Shown one piece after another: positions 17,589-27,355 of a DNA stretch of 64,000 nt (position 1 is its first letter; every line of letters starts with the position of its first letter). The notes below the pieces were generated by a model. That model did no database searches. It worked only from the letters and a program-made list of their open reading frames with translations, and was not told the origin of the DNA. Source of the stretch: Pedobacter quisquiliarum. GTDB lineage: Bacteria > Bacteroidota > Bacteroidia > Sphingobacteriales > Sphingobacteriaceae. The DNA lies in contig NZ_BMIL01000001.1 of the NCBI RefSeq assembly GCF_014642175.1, positions 248,001 to 312,000 on the forward strand, given 5' to 3'. Both the position numbers and the translations under genes were made by a program.

Positions 17589-17596
17589 CAAATATA
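17589..17596 (-). promoter_or_regulatory. -7 promoter element of glyS
   Basis: TATATTTG on the minus strand, matching Bacteroidota TAnnTTTG, with 7 nt to the glyS ATG. The leader would be 0-3 nt long. Confidence 0.55.
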
Positions 17597-17608
17597 GAAA
17601 GTTGGGGT

Positions 17609-17616
17609 TACTTTTG
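17609..17616 (+). promoter_or_regulatory. -7 promoter element of the glycerophosphodiesterase gene
   Basis: TACTTTTG matches TAnnTTTG. A TTG lies 20 nt upstream as a candidate -33 box. Only 3 nt separate it from the ATG at 17620, so the message is predicted to be leaderless. Confidence 0.55.
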
Positions 17617-17619
17617 GAC

Positions 17620-18537
17620 ATGAAACGATTCAATCTTTTGGTGATCGCAGCCTGCTTGCTTTCTCTTTCTGCAGGTGCTCAGCAAAAACATCAACTCTCT
17701 TTCAATAATACCAAAGAACTTCGTGATTTTCTAAATGCCAAAAAGGGGACTTACCCTTTAATAAGTGTGCATAGGGGTGGACCAATGAAAGGTTTTCCTG
17801 AAAACTGTATAGAAACTTTCGAAAATGCCATCAGCTACCAACCGGTAGTGGTGGAGTTTGATGTTGCATTGAGTAAAGACTCTGCACTGGTGATCATGCA
17901 TGATGATAAACTCGACCGCACCACCACCGGCACAGGACCGATCGGTAATTACACCTATGCGGAACTTCAGCAAGTTCGTTTGAAGGATGACGAAGGTACG
18001 GTTACCGACTTTAAGATTCCAACACTTTCCGAAGTACTTGCCTGGGGGAAAAACAAAGTAATTTTTACCATAGATATTAAAAAAGGAGTACCCTATACCA
18101 AAATTATTGATGCCGTACGGAGGACCAAGTCTGAAAGTAATTCCATCATCATCACGTATAATGCAAATCAGGCAGCAGAGGTGCATAAGCTAGCACCCGA
18201 TCTGATGATCTCCGCATCGGTGCGTAGTAAAGCCGATTTGGAGCGTTTAAATGGTATGGGTGTGCCGAATAATCGCATTGTAGCGTTTGTAGGTGTAAGT
18301 GCGCCAGACAAGGACGTATACAAGTATTTGCATAGCAAAGGGATCAGCTGCATTCTAGGAACCATGGGCAACTTAGACCGCAGTGCTGCGGCAAACCCCG
18401 GAAGACAGGTTTACTATAAGCTTATTACAGATGGTGCGGATATCCTGTCAACAGATGAAATTCTGCAGTCGGGCAGGGAACTCGATCAGTACCGTGCAGA
18501 CAAAAAGTTAAGCACCAAATATTTAAAAGTAAAATAG
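17620..18537 (+). CDS. Secreted glycerophosphodiester phosphodiesterase
   Basis: A 305-residue protein with a signal peptide (MKRFNLLVIAACLLSLSAGAQQ) and a GDPD TIM-barrel. Catalytic features are HRGGPMKGFPENCIETFENA (His and Glu), VEFDVALSKDSALVIMHDDKLDRTTTG (E-x-D and the second His) and FTIDIKK. It hydrolyses glycerophosphodiesters to glycerol 3-phosphate and an alcohol in the periplasm. The ATG at 17620 is preferred to an upstream TTG that would precede the predicted promoter. Its stop abuts the GTG of gldA. Confidence 0.9.
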   Translation: MKRFNLLVIAACLLSLSAGAQQKHQLSFNNTKELRDFLNAKKGTYPLISVHRGGPMKGFPENCIETFENAISYQPVVVEFDVALSKDSALVIMHDDKLDRTTTGTGPIGNYTYAELQQVRLKDDEGTVTDFKIPTLSEVLAWGKNKVIFTIDIKKGVPYTKIIDAVRRTKSESNSIIITYNANQAAEVHKLAPDLMISASVRSKADLERLNGMGVPNNRIVAFVGVSAPDKDVYKYLHSKGISCILGTMGNLDRSAAANPGRQVYYKLITDGADILSTDEILQSGRELDQYRADKKLSTKYLKVK

Positions 18538-19245
18538 GTGAGTATAAAGGTCCAATCTTTATCAAAACATTACGGTGAGCAGAAATCCGTAGATAACATC
18601 AGCTTTGCTGCAAGCAGTGGGCGGATTATCGGTTTTCTGGGACCAAATGGTGCTGGTAAGTCTACAACCATGAAGATGCTCGCCGGGTATCTGGAACCAA
18701 CATCCGGTCAGGCCATGCTTTGTGGCCTGGATGTACAACAGCAGCCACTCGAGGTGAAGCGCATCATGGGCTATCTGCCGGAACAAACACCTTTATATGC
18801 GGATATGTATGTTAAGGAATTCCTGCTGTTTGTTGCCAACACCTATGGATTGAAAGATCCGGAGCTCAAGGTTAAGGAGACGATCAAAGCCGTGGGCCTT
18901 GATCTGGAACAATTCAAAAAGATCTCCATGCTTTCCAAGGGCTACAAACAAAGGGTTGGTTTAGCACAGGCCATTATTCATGATCCAAAGGTATTGATCC
19001 TGGATGAGCCAACCTCTGGTCTGGATCCCAATCAGCTTAGTGAAATCCGGGCATTGATCAGAACACTCGGCAAGGATAAAACGGTGATCCTCTCCACGCA
19101 CATCATGCAGGAAGTAGAAGCCGTATGTGATGAAGTCATCATCATCCATAAAGGCAGGATTGTTGCCAATGCAACCATTGAAGCGCTAAAAGCCGCACAC
19201 CAGAGCAACTCCCTGGAGGATATTTTTAGAAAGCTCACATCCTGA
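18538..19245 (+). CDS. gldA: ABC transporter ATP-binding protein, GldA type
   Basis: A 235-residue ABC ATPase: Walker A GPNGAGKST, Q-loop LPEQTPLY, signature LSKGYKQRVGLAQA, Walker B VLILDEPTSGLD and switch His in STHIMQE. The GTG start follows the preceding stop directly. It is followed by a six-helix permease (GldF) and a GldG-type protein, the arrangement of the gliding-motility ABC transporter described in Flavobacterium. The same complex is found in non-gliding Bacteroidota, so motility is not proven. Confidence 0.85.
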   Translation: MSIKVQSLSKHYGEQKSVDNISFAASSGRIIGFLGPNGAGKSTTMKMLAGYLEPTSGQAMLCGLDVQQQPLEVKRIMGYLPEQTPLYADMYVKEFLLFVANTYGLKDPELKVKETIKAVGLDLEQFKKISMLSKGYKQRVGLAQAIIHDPKVLILDEPTSGLDPNQLSEIRALIRTLGKDKTVILSTHIMQEVEAVCDEVIIIHKGRIVANATIEALKAAHQSNSLEDIFRKLTS

Positions 19246-19280
19246 TAATTAATTTCTAACTTCGGCAACGACACAATTGC

Positions 19281-20009
19281 ATGTACGCAGTATTTAAAAG
19301 AGAATTATTCAGTCTGCTAAATTCCCTGATGGCTTACATCACCATCGGCATATTTTTGCTTGCAGCAGGATTACTGCTCTGGTTTTTTCCGGATACTTCT
19401 ATTCTGGATTATGGCTATGCAGAACTTACGGGCTTCTTCAGCCTCGCACCATTCTTATTTATGTTCCTGATTCCAGCCATCTGCATGCGCTCCTTTGCAG
19501 AAGAAAGGAGAGAAGGGACCTACATTCTACTCGCGACTCGACCATTAACATCATGGCAAATCATTGGGGCTAAATACTTCGCTTGTCTGGTGCTGGTGGT
19601 TTTTTCCCTGGTGCCAACCTTAATATACGGATATACGATATCCAAGCTGGCCATGCCGGCGGGTAACGTTGATACAGGCGCCATCATCGGCTCCTACATT
19701 GGCCTGCTACTGCTTGGCGCAGCTTTCACCGCAATCGGCATCTTTGCTTCTTCCATCACCAAAAACCAGGTCATCGCCTTTGCTGTTGCCGTTTTTCTTT
19801 GTTTCATCATGTACAATGGATTTGACGCCATGGCGAAGATGGCCTTATTAACAGGCTTGCAGGACTTATTCATGTTCCTGAGTGTAAATGAGCATTATCA
19901 ATCTATTAGTAGAGGCGTGCTCGACACACGAGATGCCGTTTATTTCCTGACCCTTGTTTTCTTCTTTTTACTGTTGACACACTTTACGATCGGAGGTCGG
20001 AAATGGTAA
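19281..20009 (+). CDS. gldF: Gliding-motility-type ABC permease GldF
   Basis: A 242-residue ABC-2 permease with six transmembrane helices, starting MYAVFKRELFSLLNSLMAYI. The motif FAEERREGTYILLATRPLTSWQII in the cytoplasmic loop is typical of GldF/NosY-like permeases. It overlaps gldG by 7 bases. With GldA and GldG it forms a putative exporter whose substrate is unknown. Confidence 0.87.
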   Translation: MYAVFKRELFSLLNSLMAYITIGIFLLAAGLLLWFFPDTSILDYGYAELTGFFSLAPFLFMFLIPAICMRSFAEERREGTYILLATRPLTSWQIIGAKYFACLVLVVFSLVPTLIYGYTISKLAMPAGNVDTGAIIGSYIGLLLLGAAFTAIGIFASSITKNQVIAFAVAVFLCFIMYNGFDAMAKMALLTGLQDLFMFLSVNEHYQSISRGVLDTRDAVYFLTLVFFFLLLTHFTIGGRKW

Positions 20010-21685
20010 TCTTTAAAAGTCGCCTGGCTAAACTACTAGCCGGAATTGTGCTGCTTGTTCTGGTCAATGTGCTTGCACAATATGCTTATACCCGTATCGA
20101 CTTCACCAGGGAAAAGAGATACACGCTGAACCCAAAAACGGAGGCTATTATCCAGCAGGCCAAACAAGAGATTAATGTTACCGTGTTCCTGGATGGGGAT
20201 TTACCTGCAGCTTTCAGACGTTTAAAGCTGGCGACTGCAGATCTGCTTAACGATTATAAAGCCTTAGCGAACGTGCGGATAAATGTTGTTTTTGCGGATC
20301 CGATATCAGGATTACCCTTAAACGAACAAGACACGGTCATCAACAGACTCTACAGTGTTGGTATAGAACCCACTACATTAAATATCAAAAACGACAACGG
20401 CTTTGCGCAGAAAACCATCTTCCCGATGGCATTAGTTTCCTCCGAGGGCCGACAGCTGCCAATAAAGCTTCTGCAGAACATGGACGCAGCAGGCAGTTAT
20501 GAAGATAACATCAACAGTTCCATACAGAACCTGGAATATACCTTCACATCAGCGATTAAAAAAGTAATTACCGGGGAGAACCCGAGAATTGGCTTCACAG
20601 AAGGTAATGGCGAACTTTCAGATTTGCAGCTGAGTGATGCCCTGAAGTCACTCTCTACCACTTACGAAGCGGGTAGGGTGGATCTTGCAGTTATTGATAA
20701 AGCCGGGCTCGACCGCTTGAAGATATTGTTTGTAACCAAGCCACAGCGTGCCTTTACGGAGGCGGAAAAATACAAGCTCGACTACTTTGTTATGAAGGGC
20801 GGTAGCCTGGTCTGGAGTATAGATCAGGTTAGTGCAGACCTGGATAGTCTTCGTGGAAAGACGGAACAACTTGCCTTTAATAAAGCACTAAATCTCGACG
20901 ACATGTTGTTCATCTATGGTGCGAGAATCAACTATAACCTGGTCGCGGATGCGAACTGCGCAGAAATCCCGCTTGCCATGGGCGATGGTAACCAAAACCA
21001 GATTCAACTTGCCCCATGGCTATATTATCCTATTTTACTGCCTGATACCACTTCGGCATTGGTGAAGAACATCGATGGCGTACGTGCAGAGTTTGTAAGC
21101 ACCATAGATACAATAGGCGTGAAAGGGGTAAATAAAACAACGATCTTATCAACCTCACCTTATAACAAACTCCATAACGCACCAAAACTATTGTCCCTGC
21201 AAATGGCTGCTGAGCAACCGGATCCACGGGATTATGCAAGCACGTCGAAACCGGTCGGGGTGCTTATGGAAGGCAGTTTCCCTTCGGTGTTCTACAACCG
21301 GACACTACCTGAAGGCATCACAACATCCTACGGAAACTTTGAGAAAAGTAAGCCAACCCGGATGATCGTCATTGGTGATGGTGATATCTTTAAAAATCAG
21401 GTTAGTGCGACGGACAATTCTGTATTTCCATTGGGTTTTGACCGCTTCACGCAGCAGAATTTCGGCAATAAAGCCTTGCTACTGAACATTGCAGATTATC
21501 TATCCAGTGAAGACAATTTAATTGCCCTGAGAAACAAAGATATCAAGGTGAGATTACTCGATAAAACGAAAGTCAGAACCGAAAAGTTAACCTGGCAGAT
21601 AATGAATGCATTGCTTCCGATAGGTTTCCTACTGTTATTCGGCATTTTTCAATATTATTATCGCAAATATAAGTATACAAGGTAA
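20003..21685 (+). CDS. gldG: Gliding-motility-associated ABC protein GldG
   Basis: A 560-residue protein anchored by an N-terminal helix (about 10-28) and a C-terminal helix (about 535-553), with a large periplasmic domain between them. This is the GldG/ABC-type auxiliary layout (RIDFTREKRYTLNPKTEAII, IGFTEGNGELSDLQLSDALKSL, MIVIGDGDIFKN). It overlaps gldF by 7 bases and completes the gldAFG unit; dnaN follows after 34 bases. Confidence 0.88.
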   Translation: MVIFKSRLAKLLAGIVLLVLVNVLAQYAYTRIDFTREKRYTLNPKTEAIIQQAKQEINVTVFLDGDLPAAFRRLKLATADLLNDYKALANVRINVVFADPISGLPLNEQDTVINRLYSVGIEPTTLNIKNDNGFAQKTIFPMALVSSEGRQLPIKLLQNMDAAGSYEDNINSSIQNLEYTFTSAIKKVITGENPRIGFTEGNGELSDLQLSDALKSLSTTYEAGRVDLAVIDKAGLDRLKILFVTKPQRAFTEAEKYKLDYFVMKGGSLVWSIDQVSADLDSLRGKTEQLAFNKALNLDDMLFIYGARINYNLVADANCAEIPLAMGDGNQNQIQLAPWLYYPILLPDTTSALVKNIDGVRAEFVSTIDTIGVKGVNKTTILSTSPYNKLHNAPKLLSLQMAAEQPDPRDYASTSKPVGVLMEGSFPSVFYNRTLPEGITTSYGNFEKSKPTRMIVIGDGDIFKNQVSATDNSVFPLGFDRFTQQNFGNKALLLNIADYLSSEDNLIALRNKDIKVRLLDKTKVRTEKLTWQIMNALLPIGFLLLFGIFQYYYRKYKYTR

Positions 21686-21719
21686 AATTGTATATTTTTG
21701 AGATTTACAAGATCATACT

Positions 21720-22844
21720 ATGAGATTTATTGTATCCACATCTACTCTACTTAAACATTTACAGACAGTAAATGGTGCCTCCAGCAGCAGTACTGTTTTG
21801 CCAATTTTGGAGAACTTCCTTTTTGAAATCAGCGATGGCAACCTGACAATCTCGGCAACTGATTTACAAACCAGTATGACCACTTCACTGCCTGTTGAAG
21901 CTAAAGAAGGCGGAAAAGTTGCTATTCCAGCAAAGATCTTGTTAGACACTTTAAAGACCCTTCCAGATCAGCCGATCGCGTTCAATATCGATGACAATTC
22001 CTTCATTATTGAGATCAGTGCAGGCGACGGAAAGTATAAGCTTAGCGGCGAAAATGGCGATGACTTCCCTAAAATTCCTGTTGTAGAGAATGCATCTTCT
22101 GTAGAGCTTCCTGCTTCTGTATTAACTGAAGCCATTACCAAAACCATATTCGCAGTTAGCAACGATGAACTTCGCCCAGCAATGACCGGCGTGTTCTGTC
22201 AGCTCTCTGATCAGCACATCACTTTTGTCGCTACAGACGCACATAAACTGGTAAGATACCGTCGTAAAGACAGCAAGGCAGATAAAACGGCTTCCTTTAT
22301 CTTACCTAAGAAAGCTTTAACCTTGTTAAAAGCAGCATTACCAAATACCGATGTTAGTGTTTCAGTAGATTACAACGCGACCAGCGCTTTCTTCAACTTT
22401 GAGAACATCAACCTGGTTTGTCGTCTGATTGACGAGCGCTATCCGGATTACGAGGCCGTTATCCCGGCTAATAACCCGAACAAGTTGGTGATCGACCGCG
22501 CGTTGTTCTTAAACACGCTAAGACGGGTTGTAATCTTCGCAAACAAGACTACGCATCAGGTTCGCTTAAAGATCAATGGAAGCGAACTTAACATTTCCTC
22601 GGAAGATCTGGATTTCGCAAATGAAGCGCATGAGCGTTTAAGCTGTCAATATGAAGGGGAGGATTTGGAAATCGGCTTTAACGCAAGGTTCCTGATCGAA
22701 ATGTTAGGCAACCTTTCAGGTGAAGAAGTAACGCTGGAATTGTCTACACCAAACCGTGCAGGATTGTTAATCCCGCAAACCAATGACGAAAATGAAGACG
22801 TGTTGATGCTTGTGATGCCTGTAATGCTGAACAACTACAACTAA
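21720..22844 (+). CDS. dnaN: DNA polymerase III beta subunit (sliding clamp)
   Basis: A 374-residue protein of clamp length with three repeated domains (about 1-120, 128-245, 246-374). Recognisable parts are ILENFLFEI, SGENGDDFPKIP, RPAMTGVFCQL, CRLIDERYPDYEAVIP and the C-terminal LVMPVML. It dimerises around DNA and tethers polymerase III. A TATATTTTTG element precedes the gene, with a 20-nt leader region, and a strong terminator follows. It is not next to dnaA, which is common in Bacteroidota. Confidence 0.96.
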   Translation: MRFIVSTSTLLKHLQTVNGASSSSTVLPILENFLFEISDGNLTISATDLQTSMTTSLPVEAKEGGKVAIPAKILLDTLKTLPDQPIAFNIDDNSFIIEISAGDGKYKLSGENGDDFPKIPVVENASSVELPASVLTEAITKTIFAVSNDELRPAMTGVFCQLSDQHITFVATDAHKLVRYRRKDSKADKTASFILPKKALTLLKAALPNTDVSVSVDYNATSAFFNFENINLVCRLIDERYPDYEAVIPANNPNKLVIDRALFLNTLRRVVIFANKTTHQVRLKINGSELNISSEDLDFANEAHERLSCQYEGEDLEIGFNARFLIEMLGNLSGEEVTLELSTPNRAGLLIPQTNDENEDVLMLVMPVMLNNYN

Positions 22845-22866
22845 GGTCTTTTTACACGATATAATG

Positions 22867-22894
22867 GAGCCCGGCTATTACGCCGGGTTTTTTT
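22867..22894 (+). terminator. Intrinsic terminator of dnaN
   Basis: Stem CCCGGC / GCCGGG with a 6-nt loop, followed by seven T residues, 25 bases after the dnaN stop. Confidence 0.9.
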
Positions 22895-23177
22895 ATGCCC
22901 GAGATTTTGGCCATAATGTAGATGCTGAGGCAAATGAAACAGGGCATACAAATGTTCCGCAAGCAGTGTACCAGGGGGCCACAGGGGCTTGACTAGGCTG
23001 GGGCGCTGTTAACCCCCTGTGGGGACCCTGTTGACCCCCTGTCGGGGCCCTGTTATCCCATGATCTATTCCCTGGTCTTTCTGACTTAATATCAGGAACA
23101 TCCAGTTGCGGTTTGTTAGAGCAAAGTAAGATTCAATATTAAATATGGAGTTTCCACGGAAATCAACTGTAAATTTA
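22895..23177. other. Non-coding gap between dnaN and dedA
   Basis: Beyond the dnaN terminator this gap holds no credible ORF. Its middle (about 22970-23060) is unusually G/C-rich with runs of C4-5 and G4-5, including a short tandem repeat listed separately. The right part is AT-rich and contains the dedA promoter. Confidence 0.6.
23006..23059. repeat. GC-rich 22-bp tandem repeat, 2.5 copies
   Basis: Units at 23006-23027 and 23028-23049 share CTGTTRACCCCCTGT followed by a G-run, and a partial third copy lies at 23050-23059. Each full unit contains the inverted repeat CCCC-tgt-GGGG. The composition differs sharply from the surrounding AT-rich gap. Confidence 0.8.
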
Positions 23178-23200
23178 TATTTTTGACAAAAAAGATTATT

Positions 23201-23860
23201 TTGGAATTTTTAGCACAATTTGTCGATTTCCTGCTGCATATAGATAAGCACCTCGAAATCATTATTAGCGAGTACCAGACCTGGACATATTTGATTTTGT
23301 TTCTGATCATTTTTGCAGAAACCGGATTTGTGGTAACCCCATTCTTACCTGGAGATTCCTTGTTGTTCGCAATGGGAACGTTAATCGCAGGTGATAAAAC
23401 TGGTTTAAGCATTTGGGTGATGTTGGTGCTGTTAATCATTGCGGCAATTGCTGGAAATACCCTTAACTATAAGCTGGGTAGCATGCTCGGCATGAAAGTC
23501 TTCAAAGCTGAAAATAAAATTCTGAAATTAGAATATTACTACCAGTCTCATGAGTTTTTTGAGAAGCATGGTGGTAAAGCAATCATCTTCAGTCGTTTCT
23601 TACCCATTTTCCGTACAATCGCGCCTTTCGTGGCAGGTGTTGCTAAAATGCCTTTCGGTAGATTTACCATGTACAACGTCATCGGTGGCGTAACCTGGAT
23701 CGGAAGTTTACTTTTCGCGGGTTATCTTTTAGGCCAGATCCCTGTGGTGAAACAGAACTTTGACATTGTAATTCTTGTGATTGCAGTTGTTACTTTCTTC
23801 CCTGCAGTGTTTGCGGCTTTAAAATCTAAGTTCAGCAAGAAGAAAGTAACGGAAGTTTAG
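23201..23860 (+). CDS. DedA-family membrane protein
   Basis: A protein of about 219 residues with five or six hydrophobic segments and the DedA signatures FAETGFVVTPFLPGDSLLF, GNTLNYKLG, FFEKHGGKAIIFSRFLPIFRTIAPFVAG and GGVTWIGSL. DedA proteins help recycle undecaprenyl phosphate or move phospholipids across the inner membrane. There is no ATG near the N-terminus. A TTG at 23183 overlaps the predicted -7 box (TATTTTTG, 23178-23185), so the TTG at 23201 (giving MEFLAQFVDF) is preferred. Its stop overlaps the stop of the convergent gene. Confidence 0.85.
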   Translation: MEFLAQFVDFLLHIDKHLEIIISEYQTWTYLILFLIIFAETGFVVTPFLPGDSLLFAMGTLIAGDKTGLSIWVMLVLLIIAAIAGNTLNYKLGSMLGMKVFKAENKILKLEYYYQSHEFFEKHGGKAIIFSRFLPIFRTIAPFVAGVAKMPFGRFTMYNVIGGVTWIGSLLFAGYLLGQIPVVKQNFDIVILVIAVVTFFPAVFAALKSKFSKKKVTEV

Positions 23861-24813
23861 TTCTCTCTTCCGATAATCTTTCCACCTTCATATTTATTGT
23901 TTAGCCGTTCTTCGCGTTGTTGTTCCAATTCGGAGTCCGCCACCTTGATCAGATTTTCCATCTTGGGTTGACCTGCATCTATCCATGCGGAATACCAGAA
24001 ATCGCCTATGGCCTTAATAGAAGATCGCATCTGTTTCTCCACCATGTGGTTTAATTTAAGGCTATACGCCCGGGAATAACTTTCCGAGTATTGCTTCAGC
24101 ACCTGGCCTTTACGTTTCGAATAGCTATATCGTTTGAAGGCAGGGAATTCTGTTCGCAGTGCTTTTTCTAAAAGCAGGGTGCTGTCAACAAGCCCATGTG
24201 TATGTTTAACAATCTTCCATGCCGCCATGAATGGTTGCTCGATATAGCTGGCACGGCCAACTACGAAGTTGAAATCTTTTGCAAACAGCTCGGGCAGGCG
24301 ACTTTCCCAGAAAGCATGAATACCCGCCTGATTTGTTAATTGTCCATTGTGGTTTTCAGTGGTGTGCAGGGGCACGTGTGCATCGCCAAGGTAGTGCCCG
24401 AGGTAAGCTGCATACAATAAGATTTTAATGGAATCTCGGGCTTTAAAGGCATTAACCAGTTTGTAGTAGCTGATCTGAATCTGCCAGGGTAGGGTACCAC
24501 TCGACTGTAATTTTGAGCGTCCATACTTTTGAAGGGCGTCGTCCCATTTAAGGGGTATGCTGTCGATATTACTTTCGTACACTTCCACATCCAGGTAATG
24601 CCGGGGGGCTTCTAGAGTATCGGCATAACGACGCTTATCGGGATCAACAGCATGTTCAGTAATGTACCTGATGTTACGCTTGAAGAACCGCCCGAGTTCA
24701 GGTGTTAAGGTGTAAACGGCCAGTTGGTTGATCTGCATGTGTGCATAGAAGCCCCAGCTGCTCAGGCTGAACCAGCAGATCAAAAAAATGGCGTAAATAA
24801 AAGCTTGTTTCAT
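23857..24813 (-). CDS. Secreted zinc-dependent phospholipase C/S1-P1 nuclease-like protein
   Basis: A 318-residue protein with an N-terminal signal peptide ending before WGFYAHMQINQLAVYTLTPELG. A zinc-site region reads YLGHYLGDAHVPLHTTENHNGQ and GIHAFWE, the all-helical Trp/His/Asp tri-zinc pattern of the phospholipase C/S1-P1 nuclease superfamily. The N-terminal Trp after cleavage would provide a zinc ligand, as in that family. Substrate (phospholipid or nucleic acid) unknown. It is convergent with dedA with a 4-base overlap of the stop codons. Confidence 0.75.
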   Translation of the reverse strand: MKQAFIYAIFLICWFSLSSWGFYAHMQINQLAVYTLTPELGRFFKRNIRYITEHAVDPDKRRYADTLEAPRHYLDVEVYESNIDSIPLKWDDALQKYGRSKLQSSGTLPWQIQISYYKLVNAFKARDSIKILLYAAYLGHYLGDAHVPLHTTENHNGQLTNQAGIHAFWESRLPELFAKDFNFVVGRASYIEQPFMAAWKIVKHTHGLVDSTLLLEKALRTEFPAFKRYSYSKRKGQVLKQYSESYSRAYSLKLNHMVEKQMRSSIKAIGDFWYSAWIDAGQPKMENLIKVADSELEQQREERLNNKYEGGKIIGREN

Positions 24814-24892
24814 TTACGCCAGTGTATGTCAGTCTGCTTGTAGAGCTATAATAAATCCTACAAACGGAAACTTATCTTATTACATTAAGCTC

Positions 24893-26770
24893 TTAGTCGA
24901 TTGATTTACCTTTCATTGCTTGTGAAACAGCAATGTCCATCAGGCGCTCTGCAAAGGGGCGGGTAAATTCATTCAGCTCATCCGCTTTTTTCAGGATGTT
25001 GTCCTTTTCAGCTGTTGCAAGAGCGTCTTTGAGCGCAGCAATATATTGAAGCGTTTCTGTTTTCTCCACATCAGTGAGTACGAATCCGTTTTTCTCAATA
25101 AAGCGTTCGGCAGTATATACCAGCTGTTCACCTTCACTTCTTGCTTCAATCAGCATGCGCTGTTCCACATCACTTTTAGCATGCGTAATGGAATCGATCA
25201 GCATTTGCTCTACTGTCTCGTCAGATAGCCCATATGATGGGGTAATGTCGATTTCCTGCTTCACACCAGAGCGTAGTTCAATGGCCTGCACCGTTAGAAT
25301 TCCGTCTGCATTAAGCATGAAGTTAATGTCTACTTTAGGGAAACCGGCAGGCATAGAAGGAATGCCTTTTAGGTCGAACTCCGCAAGTTTCCGGTTTTCA
25401 GATACGAGGTCACGCTCACCCTGGAATACGGAAATCTTCATGTTCACCTGACCATCAAGTGAAGTGGTGTACTGTCGGCCGGCTTTGGTTGGCACTTTCG
25501 AGTTTCTCGGGATGATTACATCCATAAGTCCGCCCATGGTTTCGATACCTAGTGACAAAGGGGTAACATCAAGCAGAAGGATATCAGAGCGGTTACCAGC
25601 GAGGATATCCGCTTGAATGGCTGCACCGAGTGCCACCACCTCGTCCGGATTGATCTGGTCATGTGGGGTTAAGCCGAAGAAAGTAGCAACCTGTTGTTTA
25701 ACGTATGGCGTGCGGGTTGATCCGCCAACCATTACCACTTCATCTATATCAGAGATGCTCAGTTTCGCATCAGTAAGTGCGTTTTGACAAGCGTCAATGG
25801 TTTCCTGCACTTTTGAAGCGATCAGTTCTTCAAATTTAATGCGTGTTATGCTGCACCAAACCTCGCCGAGGGCAGGGTTGCTGGTCTCAAGTTTTTCGTT
25901 GTAAATGTTCTGGGTGCTTAGCGCCACCTTTGCCGCTTCTGCTTTCAGGCGTAGCGTTTGCATTAATCCGGCATCTGCCGCGAGTACTTCGGGGTTAATT
26001 TTGTTCTGCTCAATCCAGTAGTGGACAATCGCACGGTCAAAGTCGTCACCACCAAGGAAAGTATTACCATTTGTAGCCAGTACTTCAAAAATCCCGTTCT
26101 GTATGGCCAGAATGGAAACGTCGAAAGTTCCGCCACCAAGGTCGTATACCGCGATGGTTTTAGTTTGGGTAGGATCAAGGCCAATGCCGTAAGCTAAACT
26201 CGCTGCGGTAGGCTCGTTAACAATCCTTAATACATCAAGTCCGGCAAGCCTTCCCGCATCACGGGTAGCCTGACGTTGACTGTCGTTGAAGTAAGCTGGA
26301 ACGGTAATTACAGCGCGGTTCACCGGCGTTTTCAGCGCGTGTTCTGCTCTGTCTTTTAGCTCTTTTAAAATCAGACCGGATAGTTCAATCGGCGTATAGA
26401 ATTTGTCGCCAGCCTGAATCTTTACCAGTGATTCTGTATCGTCGTCTATAATTTTATAGGAGAAAGTATCTTTATAATCTGCAACATCCTTGTAAGAACG
26501 ACCAAGCAATCGCTTTACAGAAAATATGGTGTTGCTGGGATCGCTGATCAGGAAAGATTTGGCATCGTTACCCACAACAGCATCGCCGAGTCCATTGAAA
26601 TGCACAATAGATGGTACCAATAAACCCTTACCTGTGTCGTTGATGACTTGTGGATTCTGCTCTGGATTTATAAATGCAACCAGACTGTTGGTTGTACCCA
26701 AGTCAATACCAACAATAATCTCTTCCTTTTGTAAAGAACCTGTAGCCAGGTTAATGGATATCTTTGCCAT
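24893..26770 (-). CDS. hscA: Fe-S assembly chaperone HscA (Hsp70 family)
   Basis: A 625-residue Hsp70. The nucleotide-binding domain has [47 protein letters not shown] and [15 protein letters not shown]. The C-terminal domain and tail look like HscA rather than DnaK: no acidic C-terminus, and an end of MKGKSID resembling the HscA tail. HscA helps transfer Fe-S clusters from IscU. The fdx and iscX genes lie 15 kb away in this window, so the isc genes are dispersed. A TAAATTTG promoter box lies 5 nt before the ATG. DnaK is the alternative. Confidence 0.82.
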   Translation of the reverse strand: MAKISINLATGSLQKEEIIVGIDLGTTNSLVAFINPEQNPQVINDTGKGLLVPSIVHFNGLGDAVVGNDAKSFLISDPSNTIFSVKRLLGRSYKDVADYKDTFSYKIIDDDTESLVKIQAGDKFYTPIELSGLILKELKDRAEHALKTPVNRAVITVPAYFNDSQRQATRDAGRLAGLDVLRIVNEPTAASLAYGIGLDPTQTKTIAVYDLGGGTFDVSILAIQNGIFEVLATNGNTFLGGDDFDRAIVHYWIEQNKINPEVLAADAGLMQTLRLKAEAAKVALSTQNIYNEKLETSNPALGEVWCSITRIKFEELIASKVQETIDACQNALTDAKLSISDIDEVVMVGGSTRTPYVKQQVATFFGLTPHDQINPDEVVALGAAIQADILAGNRSDILLLDVTPLSLGIETMGGLMDVIIPRNSKVPTKAGRQYTTSLDGQVNMKISVFQGERDLVSENRKLAEFDLKGIPSMPAGFPKVDINFMLNADGILTVQAIELRSGVKQEIDITPSYGLSDETVEQMLIDSITHAKSDVEQRMLIEARSEGEQLVYTAERFIEKNGFVLTDVEKTETLQYIAALKDALATAEKDNILKKADELNEFTRPFAERLMDIAVSQAMKGKSID

Positions 26771-26775
26771 AATTG

Positions 26776-26783
26776 CAAATTTA
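26776..26783 (-). promoter_or_regulatory. -7 promoter element of hscA
   Basis: TAAATTTG on the minus strand, 5 nt before the hscA ATG. It predicts a leaderless or nearly leaderless transcript. Confidence 0.5.
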
Positions 26784-26941
26784 GAAATGTTTTAGGCTTT
26801 ATTTGTTTTACCGCTGTAATGTTTTAGACAGCTGGATGCACTTAAGAGCCTATTTTAGACGAAGCTGTCGTTCAAGCAAGCATGTGTGATGATCTTACCG
26901 CAATTATAGCTGCTGATGACACAATTGTAGCACGAAGGTTA

Positions 26942-26949
26942 TAGCTTTG
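26942..26949 (+). promoter_or_regulatory. -7 promoter element of the truncated haemoglobin gene
   Basis: TAGCTTTG matches TAnnTTTG, 16 nt before the ATG at 26966. Confidence 0.45.
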
Positions 26950-26965
26950 AGAAAAGCGCAGGATT

Positions 26966-27355
26966 ATGGAAGTGGACAAAACAGACATCGTAAATGAAGA
27001 GGACGTGACGACCTTGGTGCATACGTTCTATGCAAAGGTACGTGCGGATAAACTTTTAGGACCAATATTCGAACCAATCATTAAGGATAACTGGGCGCCA
27101 CACCTGCTTAGGATGGTTGATTTTTGGTCTACCATCTTGTTGTACACGCGGAAGTATAAGGATGATCCAATGCCCAAACACATGAAGCTGCCGGTTGAGC
27201 AACGTCATTTCGATCGTTGGTTACATTTGTTCAATGAAACACTTGATGCTTTGTTTGCAGGGGAGGTGACTGAGAATGCAAAGCTGCGTGCCGCAAGTAT
27301 TGCGAGAATCATGATGGTCATCCGCTCCAGGGCAGATGGATTGCCGGTACTATAG
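26966..27355 (+). CDS. Group III truncated haemoglobin
   Basis: A 129-residue protein of truncated-globin length. The pattern FYAKVRADKLLGPIFEP, a central MVDFWSTILLYTRKYKDDP and VEQRHFDRWLHLFNETLD fits group III truncated haemoglobins, with the proximal haem His most likely in RHFDRWL. Such globins bind O2 or NO and may detoxify reactive nitrogen. The gene stands alone and its end overlaps the convergent DUF3810 gene by 6 bases. Confidence 0.85.
   Translation: MEVDKTDIVNEEDVTTLVHTFYAKVRADKLLGPIFEPIIKDNWAPHLLRMVDFWSTILLYTRKYKDDPMPKHMKLPVEQRHFDRWLHLFNETLDALFAGEVTENAKLRAASIARIMMVIRSRADGLPVL

Noticed and set aside
23006..23059. Repeat island as a CRISPR array
   Set aside because: The units are contiguous, without spacers, and no cas genes are near.
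23183..23200. TTG start at 23183 for dedA
   Set aside because: It overlaps the predicted -7 box, so it would lie upstream of the transcription start.
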